A stretch of 55,062 nt of DNA, from the NCBI GenBank assembly GCA_030748485.1, contig JASMLW010000541.1:1-55062 (forward strand), read 5' to 3'. Position 1 is the stretch's first letter, and each line of letters begins with the position of its first letter. The stretch is from Pirellulaceae bacterium. GTDB taxonomy: Bacteria > Planctomycetota > Planctomycetia > Pirellulales > Pirellulaceae. Below, piece after piece: positions 8,208 through 15,668 of the stretch. The translations under genes and the position numbers were made by a program. The notes under the pieces are model-generated. The model made no database searches, was not told where the DNA came from, and was given only the letters and a program-made list of their open reading frames with translations.

Positions 8208-9365
8208 TTACTTCGCGTTGACTCCCAGCTTGTCCCACAACTGTTGCACCTGCTGCTGGAGGAACTCGCGCTGTTGTTCGTTCCGCACCCACTCGCAGCG
8301 ACTGGCGAGTATGGCGACCTGATCCTGTAAGTAGACGCGTTCGGTATCTTCGACGCCGTCGTTCAGCTGGCGTTCGATGTTCGACAGGCCGCGGCCGATT
8401 TGCTCGGGATCCGCCTCATCCGCCTGGCGGGCGCGGGTGTGGCTGACGGCCATCTCGTTCTCGCTGGCTTTCTCCAGAGCATTCTGAATCAGGGAGGCCA
8501 AGACGGGTTGCTGTTCCTCGGTGTTCCAGATGTATCTGAGCACCCAGAAGTCGGCTCGGTTCGCCTCCTGTCGTCCGCACAATAGAGCGCTGGCCGCAAT
8601 AACTCGCTGCAGCCGCACGGCGCGGCGATCCGAAATCGGAATTCCCGCGTGCCGCAGGCGCTGGACCAATTCGACGTACGGCTCCCGCACCGATTCCAGT
8701 TGGACGTCGGCGATTCGCCGCTGCAATTGTCGAATCTCTTTAACCGAGACGACGCCGGTTGGCCGGTCGCTCGTGTTGTCCAGCCGCCACCCCGCGGTCA
8801 GCACGGCGGCCAGCGCCTCGGGTGCGACGTTGTCGCAAGGGACTCGCAGCAGGAATCGATCGAAAAGGGCGTTGAGCGCGTCGTCTTCGGGCAGCCGATT
8901 GCTGGCTCCGACAACCATCAGCAGCGGCAGCTTGATCGTCTCGCGGCCGCGACGAAAGATCCGCTCGTTCAGCACCATCAGGAGGCTGTTGAGAATCGCG
9001 CTATTCGCGTTGAGCAACTCGTCGAGGAAAACAAACGACGCCTCGGGCAACATGCCCTCCGTGTTTGTGACGAGCTGGCCGTCGCGCAGTTGGCGGATGT
9101 CGAAGGGACCGAACAGTTCATTCGGCTCGGTGAAGCGTGTCAGCAGGTAATCGAAGATTTGTCCGTCAAGTCGGCGAGCCAGTTCCTGCACGAGCGCGCT
9201 CTTGGCCGTGCCGGGCGGCCCGAGCAGAAACAAGTTCTCGCCCGCGACGAGTGAAACGGCGAGCAGGTCGATGATTTCGTCCTTGCCCACGAAGGCCCGC
9301 TTCAGCGGTTCGGTGACTTTTTCGGTGAGCACCGCAGCGGTTGCTGAGTTTGCCGATTCGCTCAT
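8208..9365 (-). CDS. MoxR/RavA-like AAA+ ATPase
   Basis: A 385-aa AAA+ ATPase of the MoxR group, close in pattern to RavA. Start ATG 9365 overlaps the upstream stop (ATGA); frame extension beyond it is antisense to the 218-aa gene. Walker A GPPGTAKS at 49-56; Walker B FVFLDE at 111-116; sensor 1 GASN around 153-156; DALFDRF-type block with a probable arginine finger near R170; the segment TRFTEPNELFGPFDI (77-90) is the RavA-type pore/insert signature. The C-terminal 100 residues are charged and coiled-coil-like (NIERQLNDGVEDTERVYLQD, EFLQQQVQQLWDKLG). MoxR ATPases form hexamers that remodel partner proteins, often with a vWA partner, matching the gene two places downstream. Confidence 0.9.
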   Translation of the reverse strand: MSESANSATAAVLTEKVTEPLKRAFVGKDEIIDLLAVSLVAGENLFLLGPPGTAKSALVQELARRLDGQIFDYLLTRFTEPNELFGPFDIRQLRDGQLVTNTEGMLPEASFVFLDELLNANSAILNSLLMVLNERIFRRGRETIKLPLLMVVGASNRLPEDDALNALFDRFLLRVPCDNVAPEALAAVLTAGWRLDNTSDRPTGVVSVKEIRQLQRRIADVQLESVREPYVELVQRLRHAGIPISDRRAVRLQRVIAASALLCGRQEANRADFWVLRYIWNTEEQQPVLASLIQNALEKASENEMAVSHTRARQADEADPEQIGRGLSNIERQLNDGVEDTERVYLQDQVAILASRCEWVRNEQQREFLQQQVQQLWDKLGVNAK

Positions 9366-10018
9366 GACGTTTCTGATCGCCGTTCGTCTGGGGAGGCGTC
9401 TAGTAAGCGGGCGAGTTCGGGTGACAGTTCTCGATGAGCGCCCAGGTTTCTGTCCAGCGCTTCCCGGACGCGCTGGTCGTCCAGCGCTTCGCGATCGGCG
9501 TGTTGCGTGACGCGGTCGACATAGAGCTGCAACAAACTCGGGTCCGCCACGACGGGATCGATCCTGCGCTCGCCGGTGAGACCTCGAATTCCGACGGCCG
9601 ACAGCGGCCAACGCCGAGCGAACTCGAGCAATTCGCCAACGAGCGGATCGTCGGGCGCGGCGGTTCGCGCGCGCCGCACCAGATCCGGCAGGTAGCGCAG
9701 CGTGAGGTCCACCGAGTAAAGAGTTGGAGCCGCCTCGGGTCGAGCCGGTTCGCGCCGCAGGAAATCGCTGATCGTCGCCGCCTCAATCGTGCGATAGACG
9801 ATGAACTGGCACGCGCGGTAGAACTGCAACGCGCCCCAACGAGCCGCGCCGGGATCGAACGCGACGCCTGGAGACGGCATTTCCAATCGCCATCGGCGCT
9901 CGGCGCGAGCAAGCACCAAGTCGCCAGCCGCTAACTCGTCCGGCGGAATCTCCTCTTCCATACCGGCGATGACGCGACCTTCATCGAAGAGCGATTCCAA
10001 GACGTCCGCGTAGGCCAT
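9362..10018 (-). CDS. 218-aa first gene of the MoxR/vWA/propeller operon
   Basis: A 218-aa soluble, acidic, mainly helical protein (begins MAYADVLESLFDEGRVIAGM, ends in an Arg/Glu-rich helix RELSPELARLLDASPDE). It has no transmembrane segment and no recognised catalytic motif. The stop overlaps the MoxR start as ATGA, so translation is probably coupled to that of the ATPase. The ATG at 10018 lies only 10 bases after the stop of the upstream dehydrogenase gene, so both are probably on one transcript. By position it should be an adaptor such as one of the small bpX families found in ternary systems; I cannot name the family. Confidence 0.65.
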   Translation of the reverse strand: MAYADVLESLFDEGRVIAGMEEEIPPDELAAGDLVLARAERRWRLEMPSPGVAFDPGAARWGALQFYRACQFIVYRTIEAATISDFLRREPARPEAAPTLYSVDLTLRYLPDLVRRARTAAPDDPLVGELLEFARRWPLSAVGIRGLTGERRIDPVVADPSLLQLYVDRVTQHADREALDDQRVREALDRNLGAHRELSPELARLLDASPDERRSETS

Positions 10019-10028
10019 CTTTCGACCG

Positions 10029-13000
10029 TTACCGCCCGCTGGCGAAAAGCAAATCGTTCGGATTACCGCGCGAGAGCAGGTAGGCCATCAAGTTTAACAA
10101 CTCGTCCTCATTCAGTTCGTCGATCAGTCCCGCCGGCATCAGCGACGTCTTCGAAGGAGTCATTCGCTCGATGTCGTCCTTCTTGAGCGTGATGACTTTG
10201 GTGGCGTCGACCGGATCGGCGAGAACCTCGTACGTCGTCTTTGTCTCGCCGATAATGCGACCGCTGATGACTCGGCCGTTGGCGACAATCGACATCGCTC
10301 GATACTGGTCCGAGATTACTCGGCTGGGAGCCACGATCGCTTCGGCCAGATCCTTGATGCTGAACCGGCCCGCCGAGTTGGTCAGGTCCGGGCCCGTGCT
10401 GCCGCCCGATCCAGAGAATCGATGGCAGCGGATGCACTTGGCCGCATCGTAACTGCGAGCGCCGTTCTTGAAGTCGCGGTCGGCCAACTTGGATTGCAGC
10501 CCCAGAATATCTTCCAGCGACCACTTGCGGCCGGGGCCCGCCGCCTTGGGGAGCTCCTCCTCCGTCGGTGGAGCCTTCGTCAATCCTCCCAACGCCGCCT
10601 TCTCCTGCTCGGAAGCGTTGGCCAGCGCCTCGGTGCGAATGTTGTTGATGAACCCCTCGTAGCTGGCTCCGCCGCTGCGGTTGCGGGCGCCGTTGAGGAA
10701 CTCGAAGTAGTCCTTGCGCTCTTCCAGCGTCCAGCCAAACCGGACATTGCGCAACACCAGTGCGTAGTGCAACCGTTGGAGGTCGGGCGAGTTGGTCAGC
10801 ATGCGAGCCACCGTGCCGCCGTACCCGGGATTCCGCGCCAGCAACTCGGGGATCGCCGTGTCGGAACTCGGAGTCGCCGGCTGCTTGAGCAACGCGATCG
10901 TCTTTCGCACGACGGTTGGCGAGTTGAGATAGACGAGCAGCCGGCTGAGTTCGCGGTTGAGCAGTGGGTTTTTCGACGGGAAATACCCGTCCAGCTCTTT
11001 AGCAATCGCGGCGGCCGTCGCCTGGTTCGGCTTGCCCAGCCGGATGAACGAAAGCGCGTAGGCGCGCAGCAACTCGAGCTGTTGAGCCTCAGTCAACTTG
11101 CTGAGGTCAATGTTGCTCAGTTGTTTGACGAGCGGATCCTGGTCGGACGCCTCGCCCTGCCGTGCCAACGCTACGGCAGCTGTGATCAGCGCTTGAGGTT
11201 CTTTCTCCAGCAGCACACGTTCGCGCCACAGCTCCACATCCTGATGTTCGAGCGCCAGCCGCGCCGCATAGCGGATGTGGCGATCGGCGTGCGCCAGATT
11301 CTCCCACGCGAAGTCGACCGCCGCGGCCGGATCGCCGACCGATTGATGGGACGCTTCGAGCTTTCGTCGGAGTGCGCGCAGTTCGGCGAACTCCTTGTTC
11401 GGCTGCAATGCGGGCGCCGTCGATTCGTCGCCGGTGTACGTGACCCGGTAGAGGGCTGACTGAGTCCCCCGACCGCCAACCGTGAAATAGAGCGCTCCGT
11501 CGAGCCCGACCTCGGCGTCCGTCAACGGCAGCGCGGCTCGCGAGACAAACTCTTCTTTTGCGCCGATGTAACTCGCTCCTTGCGGAGTCGTGTGAATGGC
11601 GAAGATCGTGCCAAATGTCCAGTCGCAGAGGTACAGCGCCCGCTGGTACTTGGCGGGGAATTTCGTTCCGTAACCGAATGTGACGCCGACAGGCGATCCC
11701 GGGCCGACGTCGACCACCTCCGGCAAACTGTCGACGTAATAAGCGGGCCACTTACCGGTTCCGCTCCGCCATCCGAATTCACTGCCGCTGGCCGCGTGCA
11801 CGACGCGCGTCGGTCGATACCAGGGTGATCCGAGATCCCATTCCATGTCGGCGTCGTAAGCGAACAGCTCGCCGTCGACGTTGAACGCCATGTCGTAGGG
11901 ATTGCGATAACCCGTGCTGACGATCTCCCACGTCTTGCCGGCCGGATCGGTCTTGGCGATCCAACCGCCCGGAGCCAGTTTGCCGCGCGCATGACCGCGG
12001 GCGTCCCATTGCCGCGGGAGCAACAGGTCCTCACTCCAATTCTTCGGCACGCGACTCGTGTCGAACTTCTCTGGCGGGTCGGTGTGGTTGCCGGCGATGA
12101 CATAAAGCGATTTTCCATCGGGTGAGAGCCGCACCGCGTGCGGGCCGTGCTCGCCTCCCCCGCGCAACTTCTTTAACTGAGTCACCTCGTCAAACTGATC
12201 GTCGTCATTCGTGTCGCGCAAGACATACAAGCCGCTGCCGGGACCGCCGTTGACTGAGACGTACAGGTTGCCGAACGCGTACAGCATTCCTTGAGCGCTC
12301 GAGATCTTGCTCGTCAGGTGCTCGACAACCGTTTCGCCTTCACTGCCGACCGGAGGAGGCGTGATGCGGAAGAGCCCCTTGTTTCCTTGATCGGACGCGA
12401 TCAATCTGCCCTTTGGATCGAAGGCGATCGAAACCCATGAACCTTGTTCGTTCTTGGGCACGGTGTAGAGCAGTTCGACTTGGAAACCGGGCCGCACGTC
12501 GAAAACGTCTCGCGACAGGTTGGCCAGCAGCGTGGCTTTCGGGCGGCCGAACACGTTGCCCCACGGTCCGCCGCCCATCTTGCCGACGACAACAACGTCG
12601 TGTGCGTCGCCGCCCTTCTTGTCGCGCGCTCGCCACGACTTGTCCGAAATGACGTACGACGACTTCTTGTCCTCACCTTGCAACACCAACTTCACCGCCA
12701 GACCTGCGGCGCTGCCCTGATTGCCCACGCGAACGACCAGTCGATTTGCGCCTGGCTTCAAATGCTTCGACACGTTCGCCTTCACCGGCTGCTCCCAAGT
12801 GGTGCTCCGCATCACCTGCTTATCGTTCAGCCAAACGGTCATCTCGTTGTCGCAGGTCGCAATCAACTGCGCGGTCTGGGCGGTCGTGGAGAAATCTTTC
12901 TCCAGGTAATAGCTGTCGCGGTTGCGCGGCTTGCCGCCCCAAATCCAATGCGAGACCGGTCCGGCTTGAAAGATCTTGTCGTCGGCCGGGGCTTGGGGAG

Positions 13001-13187
13001 CAGGTTGCGTGCGAGTTGCAGTGACCTCGCGAACAGGTTGAATCACCGGCTTCTGACGTTGAGCGAAACCGGTCGCGTTGCAAATCGTTAAGCTGGCCAT
13101 GGCCAGCAGGATGAGTAGTAGCTTTCGCAAGGGGGCGGGACAGATCACGACCAGCAGCCTCCAGTTCCGTGTTTCAACTTTTGCCAT
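10029..13187 (-). CDS. exported membrane-bound dehydrogenase with C-terminal cytochrome c
   Basis: A 1052-aa protein from the ATG at 13187. Residues 1-40 hold a basic start and hydrophobic segment (PLRKLLLILLAMASLTIC): export signal. About 60-200 is a galactose-binding-like beta-sandwich (SHWIWGGKPRN start). About 225-620 matches the Pirellula/Verrucomicrobium 'putative membrane-bound dehydrogenase' six-bladed propeller family (VRPGFQVELLYTVPKNEQGS; SPDGKSLYVIAGNH). About 640-890 is helical HEAT-like. The C-terminus is the PVC-type heme domain with CIRCH (C918, C921, H922) and the following TGPDLTN and SRVISDQYR blocks. Likely a periplasmic sugar or alcohol oxidase passing electrons through heme c; substrate unknown. 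The frame is open 480 bases upstream of 13187, but that extension reads through repeats and is not used. Confidence 0.85.
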   Translation of the reverse strand: MAKVETRNWRLLVVICPAPLRKLLLILLAMASLTICNATGFAQRQKPVIQPVREVTATRTQPAPQAPADDKIFQAGPVSHWIWGGKPRNRDSYYLEKDFSTTAQTAQLIATCDNEMTVWLNDKQVMRSTTWEQPVKANVSKHLKPGANRLVVRVGNQGSAAGLAVKLVLQGEDKKSSYVISDKSWRARDKKGGDAHDVVVVGKMGGGPWGNVFGRPKATLLANLSRDVFDVRPGFQVELLYTVPKNEQGSWVSIAFDPKGRLIASDQGNKGLFRITPPPVGSEGETVVEHLTSKISSAQGMLYAFGNLYVSVNGGPGSGLYVLRDTNDDDQFDEVTQLKKLRGGGEHGPHAVRLSPDGKSLYVIAGNHTDPPEKFDTSRVPKNWSEDLLLPRQWDARGHARGKLAPGGWIAKTDPAGKTWEIVSTGYRNPYDMAFNVDGELFAYDADMEWDLGSPWYRPTRVVHAASGSEFGWRSGTGKWPAYYVDSLPEVVDVGPGSPVGVTFGYGTKFPAKYQRALYLCDWTFGTIFAIHTTPQGASYIGAKEEFVSRAALPLTDAEVGLDGALYFTVGGRGTQSALYRVTYTGDESTAPALQPNKEFAELRALRRKLEASHQSVGDPAAAVDFAWENLAHADRHIRYAARLALEHQDVELWRERVLLEKEPQALITAAVALARQGEASDQDPLVKQLSNIDLSKLTEAQQLELLRAYALSFIRLGKPNQATAAAIAKELDGYFPSKNPLLNRELSRLLVYLNSPTVVRKTIALLKQPATPSSDTAIPELLARNPGYGGTVARMLTNSPDLQRLHYALVLRNVRFGWTLEERKDYFEFLNGARNRSGGASYEGFINNIRTEALANASEQEKAALGGLTKAPPTEEELPKAAGPGRKWSLEDILGLQSKLADRDFKNGARSYDAAKCIRCHRFSGSGGSTGPDLTNSAGRFSIKDLAEAIVAPSRVISDQYRAMSIVANGRVISGRIIGETKTTYEVLADPVDATKVITLKKDDIERMTPSKTSLMPAGLIDELNEDELLNLMAYLLSRGNPNDLLFASGR

Positions 13188-13251
13188 GTGGACTGCCAGG
13201 TGGACTGGCGAGAGCAATGATCGTAGGTCAGCTCTGACCCGGGTGTCAAAC

Positions 13252-13501
13252 GCCACTTGTGGCGTTGCGGATTCGGGAGTTCCCTGGTTGGATTCCAGCG
13301 ACCAAAGGGAGCGGGCGACGTCGAACCGAGCGGCAGCTCGCTTTGTGTGTGGCACTGCCACTTGTGGCGTTGAGAATCCGGGACTTCCTGGTTGGATTCC
13401 AGCGACCAACGGGAGCGGGCGAACGACGGGAGCGGGCGAATGACGGGAGCGGGCGAACGACGTCCGAGCGGCAGCTCGCCTTGTGAGTGGCCCTGCCACT
13501 T
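13252..13501. repeat. two diverged tandem repeat units with internal 17-bp repeats
   Basis: Two related units (about 13252-13356 and 13357-13501) lie in the divergent region between the dehydrogenase and DUF3179 genes. Each begins with the palindrome GCCACTTGTGGC (13252-13263; 13357-13368), followed by TCC(G/C)-rich spacer, the segment CTGGTTGGATTCCAGCGACC, GGGAGCGGGCGA, and GCGGCAGCTCGC near the end. The second unit carries the GACGGGAGCGGGCGAA motif three times (about 13408-13460). The unit boundary contains GTGGCACTGCCAC (13349-13361), a perfect 6-bp inverted repeat. The rest of 13188-13768 should contain promoters for both divergent genes, but I see no convincing -10/-35 pair. Confidence 0.75.
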
Positions 13502-13768
13502 CCAACTGACCGAATTCGACATTTTTTCGCGACAACCGAAACCCAGCAACCGGATGTGTGTTTAAGACGGGTTCCTGGTATACAGGGACAATCCGCTCAG
13601 TCGTCAGGTGTTCTTCGGAATGCCTGGCGGCGTTTTTCATGCGCTCGCATCCGTCGCCACCCACCATTTGGATTTCGACGTGGAGGCTGTGGGCGGCTGG
13701 TAGTGCGGCTAAAATGCTCTCGTTGACGCCGCCGATTCCTCAGCCTCCCGCGGACAGACGAGACAGCG

Positions 13769-14971
13769 ATGTATCGGGCACTCGCCGACCATCTTTCTGG
13801 GCAATCGAACTCCCATCGACGCGCGCCATTTGCGGGCATGGCGTTTTCAATCGTCATGCTAGCCGGTTGCGGCGGGGACCCGGCGGCGAGCGGGCCTCAA
13901 GACGACCAGCCTCAAGGCGAGCAGGATTCGTCCGCACTGCGAGCTGTCGTGGCGGCAGTCACCGAATCGGCTCCCCAATTGGCGACCGATCCCGCCAACG
14001 AAACGCCGGACGAACGTTTTGCCGAGTCGCGGTTCAACCGCTCGGAGGATCAGTTCATCACGGCTGATCGCCCTCAGTTTGTGGCGGCGGACGAGGCTGA
14101 GTTTCTGGATGACGAAGAGGAGGTGTTGGGGTTCGTCATCGACGGCCAGCCGCGCGCTTACAGCATTCGGGCTCTGAGTTATCACCACGCGATCAACGAT
14201 CAGGTGGGCGAAACGCCATTGCTAGTCACCTACTGCGTCATCTGTTCATCGGGCGTCGGCCTTGACCCGCGTTGGGAAGGGCGGCGGCTGGAGTTTGGTT
14301 TTCATGGAATCTGGCAGGGAACGGCCGTGCTGTACGATCGGAAAACCAGGTCGCACTGGTTGCACGTGACGGGCGAGTGTGTTGAGGGAGATCTCCAGGG
14401 GGCGAAACTCAAACGCATTAGCGGCCGCCATGTGCTGTGGCGCGAATGGCGTCGCGATCACCCGAACACGCAAGTGATGGCGGAGGATCCCAAGTTCGCC
14501 GACGAGTACTTTCCCGCGCAAAACGCTCGCCGCGGGCGGTACTTTTTCCCCAGCGGGTTTCTCTCGACGATTCAGTCGCGCGATGACCGGCTCGAGTTGC
14601 ACGCGCTGGTTTATGGCGTAACCCACGGCGGGAAGCAAAAGGCTTACCCGATCGATGCGCTGGCGAACGGCGACGGTTGGACTCAGGACACCGTTGGCGA
14701 CCAGCCGATCGTCGTCATCGCGGATGAGTTGACGCGAAGCGCCGCTGGTTTCGTTCGCCGATTAGAGGGCCGGACGATCGACATCGAGAAAGGCGAGGAC
14801 GGTCAGTTGCGCGACGGGGCGACGAAATCGCGGCTGAACGCCGCCGGTTATTTCATCGATGGTCCGCTGCAGGGATCGCGGTTGCCGCTCGTCGACGGTC
14901 TCCAGGCCGAGTGGTACGGCTGGTACGCCATCTACCCGACCACCGACTTGTACGAGGCTCCCGATAAGTAG
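13769..14971 (+). CDS. DUF3179 lipoprotein
   Basis: A 400-aa protein with a lipoprotein signal: a basic n-region (HRRAP), a hydrophobic run (FAGMAFSIVM) and the lipobox LAGC with Cys34, then a Gly/Asp/Gln-rich linker. Residues about 90-390 match DUF3179: FVIDGQPRAYSIRALSYHHA, the cysteine/serine turn LLVTYCVICSSGVGLDPRW, GFHGIWQGTAVLYDRKTRSHW, and a second half beginning VYGVTHGGKQKAYPI. DUF3179 has no firmly known activity. The ATG at 13769 was kept because it supplies the charged n-region; the ATG at 13838 would leave a very short signal. The stop TAG (14969-14971) lies inside the first unit of the repeat array. Confidence 0.85.
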   Translation: MYRALADHLSGQSNSHRRAPFAGMAFSIVMLAGCGGDPAASGPQDDQPQGEQDSSALRAVVAAVTESAPQLATDPANETPDERFAESRFNRSEDQFITADRPQFVAADEAEFLDDEEEVLGFVIDGQPRAYSIRALSYHHAINDQVGETPLLVTYCVICSSGVGLDPRWEGRRLEFGFHGIWQGTAVLYDRKTRSHWLHVTGECVEGDLQGAKLKRISGRHVLWREWRRDHPNTQVMAEDPKFADEYFPAQNARRGRYFFPSGFLSTIQSRDDRLELHALVYGVTHGGKQKAYPIDALANGDGWTQDTVGDQPIVVIADELTRSAAGFVRRLEGRTIDIEKGEDGQLRDGATKSRLNAAGYFIDGPLQGSRLPLVDGLQAEWYGWYAIYPTTDLYEAPDK

Positions 14972-15593
14972 TGGACTTCGCCAGAAGTCCGGCTCAGAAG
15001 TCCGGCTCAGAATTGCGGCTGACGATTGAAATGAAGCAGGGGATTCTGGCGAATCCCACTCCGTTCTGGCCGAGTTGTTACGTAGTGGACTTCGCCAGAA
15101 GTCCGGCCCAGAAGTCCGGCTCAGAATTGGCGTTGCCCCAGGCTACGGTGAATTTGGCCTACGGCCAAAAATGTGGGTAATGACAAGCCCAGAAGTCCTG
15201 ATCAAAAGTCCGGCTGACGATTGAACTGAAACAGGGGATTCTGGCGAATCCCCTCTACGCTCTGGCCGAGTTGTTACGTAGTGGACTTCGCCAGAAGTCC
15301 GGCTCAGAAGTCCGGCTCAGAATTGGCGTTGCCCCAGGCTACGGTGAATTTGGCCTACAGCCAAGAATGGAATTGATTCGGCGCTCGGCGCGAAAATGCT
15401 CGCGCGCGTTCGCCGATGTGGGCATTGTTCCTGGGGCGTTGCCCCAGGCTACGGTGAATTTGGCCTACGGCCAAAAATGTGGGTAATGACAAGCCCAGAA
15501 GTCCTGATCAAAAGTCCGGCTGACGATTGAACTGAAACAGGGGATTCTGGCGAATCCCATCTACGTGCTGGCCGAGTTGTTACGGAGTGTCGG
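14968..15593. repeat. nested array of palindromic repeats (A, B, C units)
   Basis: About 625 bp made almost wholly of three repeated units. A (14968-15015, 15081-15129, 15277-15325) contains the hairpin GGACTTCGCCAGAAGTCC. C (15016-15080, 15211-15276, 15517-15593) contains the hairpin GGGATTCTGGCGAATCCC and ends GCCGAGTTGTTACGTAG. B (15130-15210, 15326-15366 broken, 15436-15516) contains CAGGCTACGGTG and the palindrome TTTGGCCTACGGCCAAA. Order: A-C, A-B-C, A-B(broken), unique 15367-15435, B-C. It fills the gap between two convergent genes, ends just before 15669, and no protein is encoded. RNA hairpins here could also act as bidirectional terminators. Confidence 0.85.
15130..15210. repeat. 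B unit inserted between A and C (copy 1)
   Basis: Copy 1 of the 81-bp B unit; the same sequence recurs at 15436-15516 with near identity. It sits exactly at the A/C junction, which is uninterrupted at 15015/15016. It carries the palindrome TTTGGCC-TAC-GGCCAAA and, in the copy at 15430-15448, an additional perfect hairpin CTGGGGC-GTT-GCCCCAG at its left edge. GCCCAGAAGTCC occurs on both sides (15107-15118 and 15187-15198). Confidence 0.7.
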
Positions 15594-15668
15594 CCGCCGC
15601 CGGCGATTGTGCGGAGTATACCGAGAGAACTGAGAAACAGATTACAAGTGATGCGCAAAGGTGTCGCT

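Noticed and set aside
8152..8292. ATG at 8292 as the start of the 219-aa operon gene
   Set aside because: Would overlap the MoxR coding end by 84 bases in another frame, while the TTG at 8151 lies just beyond the MoxR stop.
13188..13667. Upstream in-frame extension (160 codons) of the membrane dehydrogenase
   Set aside because: It translates the repeat units and puts the export signal internally; the ATG at 13187 gives a proper signal peptide.
14968..15593. CRISPR array
   Set aside because: Units are composite and nested with no regular spacers of equal length; the repeats are long with internal hairpins, and no cas genes are present.
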